Assembly: GCA_937954195.1 (NCBI GenBank)
Contig: CALFYR010000423.1
Span: 1 to 5,599 of the forward strand
Direction of reading: 5' to 3'
DNA from: an uncultured Dehalococcoidia bacterium
GTDB lineage: Bacteria > Chloroflexota > Dehalococcoidia > Tepidiformales > Tepidiformaceae
Length of the DNA: 5,599 bases
The translations under genes and the position numbers were made by a program. Below the pieces are notes generated by a model. That model was given only the letters and a program-made list of their open reading frames with translations. It was not told the origin of the DNA and ran no database searches. Below are positions 1-4,350 of this stretch, in pieces. Each line of letters starts with the position of its first letter. The stretch's first letter is position 1.

Positions 1-1
1 C

Positions 2-418
2 CTCACCCAGTTCGCCGGCGCCAGCCAGCTGAACGTCTCGACGAACAACGGCGCCCCTGCCGGCGCGCTCGTCAGCTTCGCGGTCGGCTCCACCGGCGAA
101 GTGACCGGTATCTACTCGAACGGCGCCAACCAGATCATCGGCCAGCTGGCGCTCGCCAGCTTCGTGAACCCGGCCGGCCTCCTCCGCCAGGGCCAGAACC
201 TCTGGGCCCCTAGCTCCAACTCCGGCGACGCCATCGTCGGCCTTCCGAACACCAACGGCCGTGGCTCCGTCAGCACCGGTACGCTCGAAGGCTCGAACGT
301 TGACCTCGCCCAGCAGTTCACCAACGTCATCCTCGCCCAGCGCGGCTTCCAGTCGTCTTCCCGCGTCGTAACGGCCGGCGACCAGATGCTCCAGGACCTG
401 GTGAACATCATCCGCTAA
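2..418 (+). CDS. flgE: Flagellar hook protein FlgE, C-terminal part (5' end outside window)
   Basis: This is the last 138 residues of a flagellar hook protein; the reading frame is open to the left edge and ends at TAA. FlgE polymerises into the hook, the extracellular universal joint between basal-body rod and filament, after export by the flagellar type III system. The visible part has the end of the middle region (starting LTQFAGAS, then a G-x-V-T-G-x-Y-S-N-G strand), the conserved LALASFVNPAGL segment, the N-L-W-A-x-S-x-x-S-G motif, and the terminal helix with SNVDLAQQF, ILAQRGFQSSSRVV and ending DLVNIIR. The SNVDL...Q-R-x-[FY]-Q helix is the shared C-terminal signature of hook and rod proteins (FlgE, FlgF, FlgG). 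The preceding LTQF/ASFVNPAGL stretch fits FlgE better than FlgG. A GC-rich hairpin follows, and the next gene is not flagellar, so this is probably the last gene of its operon. Confidence 0.92.
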   Translation, partial: LTQFAGASQLNVSTNNGAPAGALVSFAVGSTGEVTGIYSNGANQIIGQLALASFVNPAGLLRQGQNLWAPSSNSGDAIVGLPNTNGRGSVSTGTLEGSNVDLAQQFTNVILAQRGFQSSSRVVTAGDQMLQDLVNIIR

Positions 419-425
419 GCAACCA

Positions 426-483
426 GGCAGGTAACGAGAGGGCGCCGGGCCCGTTGAGATAGCAGCCCGGCGCCCCTCCTGCC
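426..483 (+). terminator. GC-rich hairpin after flgE, likely transcription end
   Basis: A perfect 11-bp inverted repeat begins 22 bases after the flgE stop. The left arm is GGGCGCCGGGC at 440-450, the right arm is GCCCGGCGCCC at 465-475, and the loop is 14 bases. A second outer stem, GGCAGG (426-431) with CCTGCC (478-483), can form around it across an internal loop. There is no T tract after the stem, so this is not a textbook intrinsic terminator. It could be a hairpin that pauses RNA polymerase, a U-less terminator, or a 3'-end stabiliser separating flgE from the propeller gene. The symmetry is certain; the function is inferred. Confidence 0.5.
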
Positions 484-511
484 ACCAGAAAGGACCTGGC
501 CGGCACCACCC

Positions 512-1489
512 ATGTTCTCCATGAGTCTCGGTCGCCTGAACAAGTTCGCCACCCTCGCCATCCTCCCGGGGATGGTTTTGGTGATCGTGCTGTTCTCCGG
601 CGCCGCCCGCCAGGACTCGGACGAGGCCGTCCCGCCCACCGCCGGCACGCTCGTCGTAGCGAACCTTCGCTCCGAAAGCCTTACCTTCCACAACTTCGCC
701 AACGGCCGCTCGTCCACCCTCGCCCTGCCCGGCGCCCCCCACGAAATGGAGGAGCTCAACGGCCGCCTCTACATCACCCTCGGCCGAACCGACATGCTTG
801 TCGAAGTCGACCCCGCCGTCCCCGCCGTCCTCCGCACGCTCCGGATTGCCGGCGAACCCCATGGCATCGCGGTCCATGGCGATGAACTCGTCGTCTCCCT
901 GGATGGCCGTGATGCCCTCATGGCTATCGACCTGGAGAAATGGACTCCGAGTTGGGTTTCGCCCACTGGCGATACGCCACACGTGGTTGCCTCTGATGGC
1001 ACAGCGCTCTTCGTTACTGATACGCGTGCCAACACGGTCCGCCGCCTTACGGCGGGCTCCATCGCCACCGTCCAGCCTGCCGGAGACATGCCCGAAGCCC
1101 TGGCGCTCGCCGGGGCTTACGTGGTTGCCGCGAACTATGGCTCCGGCACGCTTTCGATCTTCGACGCCGGAACCCTCGGCCAGGTTACGACCGTTGAGGT
1201 TGGCGCTGGTCCGGTGCGCGTGATTGCGCTCGATGACACGCGTGTCGCCGTCGCCCGCCAGGGCTCCCCGGAAGTCGTGGTGGTCGCCATCCCTACCGGC
1301 GAAGTCCTCGACCGCTTCGAGGCGCCCGGCCGCCCGGACGGCCTCTGCCTCTCGCCAGACGAAGCTCACCTGGCGGTCGCAAGCAACGACGAAAACGCCG
1401 CCGCGGTCTACACCGTCGATAGCTGGGACCGTGCTGTTGTCGTCCCGATGGGAGACGGCCCCGGCGCCTGCACCTGGCTCCCCCGTTGA
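512..1489 (+). CDS. Membrane-anchored or exported YVTN/YncE-like beta-propeller protein
   Basis: This 325-residue protein has one N-terminal hydrophobic segment (about residues 12-32, after basic R8 and K11) and then a repetitive beta-rich body. There is no Cys at the end of the segment, so it is not a lipoprotein; it may be a signal peptide or an uncleaved anchor. The body carries a recurring G-x-P or G-x-x-P turn at G74, G114, G153, G191, G231, G273 and G314. The roughly 40-residue period over seven copies fits a seven-bladed propeller. Strands such as LVVANL, LYITLG, LVVSLD, LFVTD, YVVAANYGSGTLSIFD and LAVASND resemble the YVTN/YncE family, whose members are secreted or surface binding proteins, often of unknown ligand. 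No catalytic motif is visible, so function is unknown. The start is not firm: AGAAAGGA (487-494) lies 17 bases before ATG 512, which is far, and ATG 521 is further still. The zinc-finger gene follows after 54 bases and may be co-transcribed. Confidence 0.82.
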   Translation: MFSMSLGRLNKFATLAILPGMVLVIVLFSGAARQDSDEAVPPTAGTLVVANLRSESLTFHNFANGRSSTLALPGAPHEMEELNGRLYITLGRTDMLVEVDPAVPAVLRTLRIAGEPHGIAVHGDELVVSLDGRDALMAIDLEKWTPSWVSPTGDTPHVVASDGTALFVTDTRANTVRRLTAGSIATVQPAGDMPEALALAGAYVVAANYGSGTLSIFDAGTLGQVTTVEVGAGPVRVIALDDTRVAVARQGSPEVVVVAIPTGEVLDRFEAPGRPDGLCLSPDEAHLAVASNDENAAAVYTVDSWDRAVVVPMGDGPGACTWLPR

Positions 1490-1517
1490 CCTCGTAGCCC
1501 GCCTCCGCCACGATCAA

Positions 1518-1543
1518 CCTCTGCCCCGAGCAGAGGGATAGCG
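1518..1543 (+). promoter_or_regulatory. Hairpin sequestering the ribosome binding site of the zinc-finger gene
   Basis: CCTCTGC (1518-1524) and GCAGAGG (1530-1536) form a perfect 7-bp stem with the 5-base loop CCCGA. The right arm contains most of the Shine-Dalgarno GAGGGA (1533-1538), which sits 5 bases before the ATG at 1544. In the folded form the ribosome binding site would be paired. The stem starts 29 bases after the propeller stop codon, beyond the usual reach of a terminating ribosome. A control function is inferred; the pairing itself is read directly from the sequence. Confidence 0.45.
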
Positions 1544-1954
1544 ATGCTCTCAACCAAAATCTGCCAGGTGGGTGGCCGGTTCTCGAAGTGCCACATCTCC
1601 GCCGTGCACGTCTGCCAGTACTGCGGTAAGCCCTTCTGCGACCAGCACACGTACTATTCCGAAGGCCACGAAGCCGTCTGCTCGCGCAAGCGCTGCCGCG
1701 CCAAACACGATGACCTCCAGGCCCACATGCAGTACAAGCGCGCCGTCTACCAGCGCAACCACCACGGCCTCTGCGGCATCGAAGACTGTGGCCCGCATCC
1801 CGGCCTCCAATGCTCACTCTGCCAGGGACACTTCTGCTCGCTCCACGTGAGCGAGCGCATGTATCCCTTCCGCGATGGATGGGTGGCCATCGAACGCCCC
1901 GCGAGCGTGTGCCAGCGGTGCTGGGAACGGCGCAAGATCTGGCGCGGCGCCTGA
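1544..1954 (+). CDS. Small Cys-rich protein with two AN1-like zinc-finger units
   Basis: This 136-residue protein has 14 cysteines and many histidines, and no signal peptide or membrane segment. Two units share identical ligand spacing. C16-x7-C24-x2-C27-x4-C32-x2-H35 is matched by C82-x7-C90-x2-C93-x4-C98-x2-H101, an offset of 66 residues. Unit 1 continues H35-x6-H42-x3-C46, which closely resembles the AN1 zinc-finger ending (C-x4-C-x2-H-x5-H-x-C), including the aromatic residue before the fourth Cys (PFCDQH). Unit 2 has HFCSLH and probably closes with C123-x2-C126. A basic linker of about residues 47-76 separates them. The protein very likely binds structural zinc in the cytoplasm. AN1 fingers in eukaryotes mediate protein or ubiquitin-system contacts, but nothing here shows the partner. 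The start is ATG with GAGGGA 5 bases upstream. The stop falls one base from that of the opposing oxidoreductase gene. Confidence 0.85.
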   Translation: MLSTKICQVGGRFSKCHISAVHVCQYCGKPFCDQHTYYSEGHEAVCSRKRCRAKHDDLQAHMQYKRAVYQRNHHGLCGIEDCGPHPGLQCSLCQGHFCSLHVSERMYPFRDGWVAIERPASVCQRCWERRKIWRGA

Positions 1955-1955
1955 C

Positions 1956-2900
1956 CTATTCCCCGGCCAACTCGCCCAGCACAGCCAGCGTCCGCGGCAA
2001 TGCGTCCCGGTCGTCCGGCGGCACAATCGGCATCGCGAGCAACTCGTTCGCCCCGAAGTCCGGAAGCCCTCGCAGCCGCTCTTTCACCTGCTCCGCCGAG
2101 CCGTGTACCACCAGCGCATCGATCATCCGGTCGGTGAATTCGCCGTTCGCGGCTTCCGGAAACCCAGCGTCCTGGAACATCTGAGAATAGAACGGCACCC
2201 GAGCGTAGAACGAGATTTGCCGCTGCGCGCCCGCCCGCACCGATTCGATGTTCTCTGAGACGATCACCGGCACATGGGCTATCAGCGGCGGGACGTCCCG
2301 GCCCGCCTTTGCCGCGCCTTCCTTCAGCGCTGGCACCGCCACGTCGCGCAGGTAGGGGAGCGGGCAGTTCCACGAAATGGCGCCATCCGCCAATTCGCCG
2401 CACACACGGAAGCCGTTCGTCCGCAGCGCCGAGGCCATCACCGTCACCTGCGTTGGCCCGGCGATCTGCCCCCGCGCGGTGAACCGCTTGCCTTCGAAGT
2501 TCACCGACCCGGTGCCCAGCACAGCCTTCAGGATTGTCAGGTACTCACGCAGGTGCTCCAGCGGCCGCTCGAACGGAATGCCCCACATCCCTTCGATGCT
2601 CGGCTTGTGGCTGGGGCCCACTCCCAGCCGGAGCCGTCCGGGTGCGAGTGAATCCACGGCGGCGGCTCCCTGTGCCATTGCCAGCGGGTGTCGCGGAAAG
2701 GTCGGCACAATGGATGTCCCGAACAGGATCTTCGAGGTGTGTTGGGCTGCCGCCCCAAACACGGCGAACGGGTCCGGCTGGAGTCCGCCAACCGTCAGCC
2801 ACGCGCACTCCACCCCGGCGCGCTCGGCCGCGATGATCCCGTCGACCGTCTGCTGTGCCGTTGCTGCACCGATGTGCACGCCGATCCGAAGGTCCTTCAT
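1956..2900 (-). CDS. LLM-class flavin/F420-dependent oxidoreductase
   Basis: This 314-residue protein has the length and features of the bacterial-luciferase-like (LLM) TIM-barrel family, F420-dependent branch. The N-terminal strand RIGVHIG is followed by the helix IIAAERAGVECAW. Next comes the family signature GTSIVPTFPRHP (61-72), then a helix AMAQGAAAVDSL, GRLRLGVGPSH (88-98) and MWGIPFERP (105-113). These resemble mycobacterial and Chloroflexota F420-dependent LLM oxidoreductases of the Mer-like group, which pass hydride between coenzyme F420 and an organic substrate. The substrate cannot be told from sequence, and FMN use cannot be excluded. The start is ATG with GAGGAG 5 bases upstream (complement of 2906-2911). 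The gene converges on the zinc-finger gene and diverges from the ferritin-like gene. It looks intact and monocistronic. Confidence 0.9.
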   Translation of the reverse strand: MKDLRIGVHIGAATAQQTVDGIIAAERAGVECAWLTVGGLQPDPFAVFGAAAQHTSKILFGTSIVPTFPRHPLAMAQGAAAVDSLAPGRLRLGVGPSHKPSIEGMWGIPFERPLEHLREYLTILKAVLGTGSVNFEGKRFTARGQIAGPTQVTVMASALRTNGFRVCGELADGAISWNCPLPYLRDVAVPALKEGAAKAGRDVPPLIAHVPVIVSENIESVRAGAQRQISFYARVPFYSQMFQDAGFPEAANGEFTDRMIDALVVHGSAEQVKERLRGLPDFGANELLAMPIVPPDDRDALPRTLAVLGELAGE

Positions 2901-3063
2901 TCTGACTCCTCGTCAATTCGATGGGGAACCATGGCACCCCCGTAACGCGCCCGTCAAACGCCTGTGATGGATTTGCAAGCGATCGAGCCAGCGCCGCTAT
3001 GTCGCCCCGTCTGCTCCCGCCGTAGCTTGGAATCCTGCTGCAAACCCCAAGGAGGAAGCCACA
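2901..3063. other. Divergent intergenic region between oxidoreductase and ferritin-like genes
   Basis: These 163 bases carry the 5' signals of both flanking genes. On the plus side the clear element is AAGGAGG at 3049-3055, a near-perfect Shine-Dalgarno 8 bases before the GTG at 3064. A plus-strand promoter is not obvious. TTGCAA (2973-2978) with TATGTC (2998-3003) is possible, but its spacer is 19 bases and the match is poor. I see no convincing operator, riboswitch or small gene here. Confidence 0.5.
2928..2957 (-). promoter_or_regulatory. Weak candidate promoter for the LLM oxidoreductase gene
   Basis: Read on the minus strand, TTGACG (complement of 2952-2957) is a good -35 box. With an 18-base spacer it is followed by CATGGT (complement of 2928-2933), a poor -10 box with three matches to consensus. 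This would start RNA near 2921 and leave a leader of about 20 bases containing the GAGGAG ribosome binding site. The -35 and the geometry support it; the -10 is weak. Confidence 0.3.
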
Positions 3064-3663
3064 GTGAAGAACGAACAGGTCACCGAACTGCTCTACCAGG
3101 CACTCGAGACCGAGATGGGCGGCCAACAGATCTATCGCGCGGCAATCGAGTGCGCGCAGGAACCCGAGCTCAAGGAAGAGTGGCAAAAGTACCTGGATGA
3201 GACCACCAACCACGAGCGGGTGCTCCGGGAGACCTTCGAGAAGATCGGTCTCGACCCCGAAGTCGAAACCCCGGGCCGGAAGGTCGTCCGCCACAAGGGC
3301 GAAGCGCTCGTCGCCGCCATGAAGATGGCGATGGCCGAAGCCGGCGGTGCCGCCGCCCAGCTCGTCGCCGCCGAATCCGTCGTGGAAGCCGAAACGAAGG
3401 ACCATCAGAACTGGGAACTCATCGGCCGAATCGCCGAAGCATCCTCAGGAAAGATGAAGTCCGCGCTCCAGGAAGCCTATGAACAAGTTGAGGAGGAAGA
3501 GGACGAACACCTCTACCACACCATGGGCTGGGCCCGGGAACTCTGGATCAAGACCCTGGGCATGCCCGCCGTCATTCCTCCGCCGGAGGAAGAGAAGAAG
3601 GTGAAGACGGCCATCGGCGCTTCCCGCGCCGAGCAGAGCCGCGAGGAAATGCTGAAGGCCTAG
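3064..3663 (+). CDS. Ferritin-like (rubrerythrin/ferritin superfamily) four-helix diiron protein
   Basis: This 199-residue, highly helical, acidic protein has four predicted helices in the ferritin-like arrangement. Helix 1 covers about 4-32, with E17 in the ETEMGGQQIY segment. Helix 2 is about 35-61, with E46 and H50 in DETTNHE. Helix 3 is about 80-115, with E104, E108, E110 and H114. Helix 4 is about 120-162, with E146-x2-H149 in EEEDEH. Glutamates in each helix plus E-x2-H-type motifs are the diiron-ligand pattern of this superfamily, which stores iron or detoxifies peroxide. In helix 2 the Glu-His spacing is E-x3-H rather than E-x2-H, so the exact ligands are uncertain. There is no C-terminal rubredoxin domain; instead a charged, probably flexible tail follows about residue 170. 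The start is GTG at 3064, fixed by AAGGAGG 8 bases upstream. It is followed by a strong terminator, so it is probably expressed alone. The physiological role (storage, peroxidase or other) is not resolved. Confidence 0.83.
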   Translation: MKNEQVTELLYQALETEMGGQQIYRAAIECAQEPELKEEWQKYLDETTNHERVLRETFEKIGLDPEVETPGRKVVRHKGEALVAAMKMAMAEAGGAAAQLVAAESVVEAETKDHQNWELIGRIAEASSGKMKSALQEAYEQVEEEEDEHLYHTMGWARELWIKTLGMPAVIPPPEEEKKVKTAIGASRAEQSREEMLKA

Positions 3664-4229
3664 TGCCGCTGTGCAGCCAGCGGTGTGGGCCCCAGAGGTC
3701 CGCTGGCTGCTGCTGTTGCCAACCTCTCCAGTGCCGCGACGAGGTCATCGAGCCTCGTCGCGGCATTTTCTGTCAGGACGCCTTTCTCGAAGTCGGCCGA
3801 ACTCAGGTAGACGCCATTGGGCGCCGTCAACGCGCCGAACCACGCGAGGATGTCGCGCAGGTGGCTCTCCGCCCCCAGGAAGTGGTGCAAGGTCGCCCCC
3901 ATCGAGACGATCCCAACCGGCTTGTCCTTCAGCGCCTCGACCGGAAGCAGGTCCAGCGCGTTCTTCAACGCCCCCGTGAGCGTCGCCCGGTAGATCGGCG
4001 TGGCCAGGATCACCGCCTCGGCCGCGCTCACCTTCGCCACGAGCTCTCCCGTGTCGTCGTCCAGTTGTTCCGGTGGTCGTCCATCCGCGAACCCGAGCCG
4101 CAGCTGACCGAGGTCGAGGACCGATGCCGCGTGCCCGTGGCCGGCCGCCCGTTCCATCGATCCGCCAACGGCCGATGACAGCCGCCCGGGTGGAGTCACG
4201 CTTCCCAGCACCGTAAGTATCCGCGTCAT
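3660..4229 (-). CDS. NAD(P)H-dependent FMN reductase (SsuE/MsuE-like flavodoxin fold)
   Basis: This protein of 189 residues is a member of the NADPH-dependent FMN reductase family, which uses NAD(P)H to reduce free or bound FMN. The N-terminal strand RILTVLGS leads into a phosphate-binding loop (G9-S10 through S18-S19). ATPIYRATLTGALKNALD (76-93) is the diagnostic loop and helix around the flavin. KPVGIVSMGA (103-112) and the segment LRDILAWFGA match the SsuE-type core. I chose ATG 4229 because AAAGGGG (complement of 4236-4242) ends 6 bases before it. The ATG at 4235, two codons upstream, touches that motif directly and is unlikely to be used. The last 38 or so codons are rich in Ala and Leu, and also encode two hairpins belonging to the opposite strand. 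The gene is convergent with the ferritin-like gene and divergent from the MFS transporter. The user of its FMNH2 is unknown. Confidence 0.88.
   Translation of the reverse strand: MTRILTVLGSVTPPGRLSSAVGGSMERAAGHGHAASVLDLGQLRLGFADGRPPEQLDDDTGELVAKVSAAEAVILATPIYRATLTGALKNALDLLPVEALKDKPVGIVSMGATLHHFLGAESHLRDILAWFGALTAPNGVYLSSADFEKGVLTENAATRLDDLVAALERLATAAASGPLGPTPLAAQRH
3673..3710 (+). repeat. Inverted repeat just after the ferritin-like stop
   Basis: GCAGCCAGCGG (3673-3683) and CCGCTGGCTGC (3700-3710) are perfect 11-base inverted arms around a 16-base loop. It begins 10 bases after the ferritin-like stop and lies entirely within the last codons of the opposing reductase. No T run follows on either strand. 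It may protect the mRNA 3' end or help RNA polymerase pausing ahead of the stronger terminator at 3732. Confidence 0.5.
3732..3770 (+). terminator. Intrinsic terminator of the ferritin-like gene
   Basis: TGCCGCGACGAGG (3732-3744) pairs perfectly over 13 bases with CCTCGTCGCGGCA (3753-3765) around an 8-base loop, and TTTTCT follows immediately. This is a canonical factor-independent terminator for plus-strand transcription, 68 bases after the ferritin-like stop. On the minus strand no T run follows, so it is directional. It lies wholly inside the coding sequence of the convergent FMN reductase, where it encodes the ATRLDDLVAA stretch. Confidence 0.85.
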
Positions 4230-4265
4230 TGCCATCCCCTTTCGCCGGCCCTCAGGCTCGGTCGG

Positions 4266-4296
4266 ATTCTACGGGCGTTTTGTTTCGCGCCGGAAA
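4266..4296 (-). promoter_or_regulatory. Candidate promoter of the FMN reductase gene
   Basis: On the minus strand TAGAAT (complement of 4266-4271) matches the -10 consensus at five of six positions. The best -35 is TTTCCG (complement of 4291-4296) at a 19-base spacer, which is poor. RNA would start near 4259, giving a leader of about 30 bases with the AAAGGGG ribosome binding site. The -10 is good and the -35 is weak, so another sigma factor or an activator is possible. Confidence 0.4.
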
Positions 4297-4305
4297 GGAT
4301 GCTCC

Positions 4306-4320
4306 GTTGCGTGATGCAAC
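4306..4320. promoter_or_regulatory. Operator-like palindrome between reductase and MFS genes
   Basis: GTTGC-GTGAT-GCAAC is a 15-base inverted repeat with perfect 5-base arms. It lies in the divergent intergenic region, over the expected -35 position of the transporter's putative promoter and upstream of the reductase's -10. Its size and position fit a dimeric regulator site. No regulator gene is in the window to link to it. Confidence 0.35.
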
Positions 4321-4336
4321 TTGCCGCCTGCCCGCG

Positions 4337-4342
4337 TACACT
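4337..4342 (+). promoter_or_regulatory. Candidate -10 box for leaderless MFS transcript
   Basis: TACACT fits the TANNNT form of a -10 element and ends 8 bases before the ATG at 4351. RNA would therefore start at or next to the start codon. This agrees with the complete lack of a Shine-Dalgarno before the gene (CTTCGCCGCC precedes the ATG). The -35 position at a 17-base spacer, ATGCAA (4314-4319), matches at only three positions. Confidence 0.4.
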
Positions 4343-4350
4343 TCGCCGCC

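Noticed and set aside
1486..1514. TTGACC with CACGAT as a promoter for the zinc-finger gene
   Set aside because: The -35 overlaps the propeller stop codon by chance-level similarity, and the -10 matches at only three positions; read-through from the propeller gene is as likely.
1293..1817. Open minus-strand frame of 174 codons spanning the propeller and zinc-finger genes
   Set aside because: It is Arg- and Gly-rich low-complexity translation that crosses two well-supported genes on the other strand, and has no ribosome binding site or family motif.
2545..3405. Open minus-strand frame of 286 codons over the LLM and ferritin-like genes
   Set aside because: It overlaps the LLM start in another frame and the antisense of the ferritin-like gene, and its sequence has no recognisable motif. 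Both real genes have good starts and family signatures.
3574..3663. Ferritin-like C-terminal tail as an encapsulin cargo-loading peptide
   Set aside because: The tail is charged and flexible, but it lacks the short Gly/Leu/hydrophobic-basic signature of known cargo peptides, and no encapsulin gene is in the window.
1956..4229. LLM enzyme plus FMN reductase as a two-component monooxygenase (SsuD/SsuE type)
   Set aside because: The LLM protein looks like the F420-dependent group rather than SsuD. The genes are separate transcription units with the ferritin-like gene between them, and no sulfonate transporter is present.
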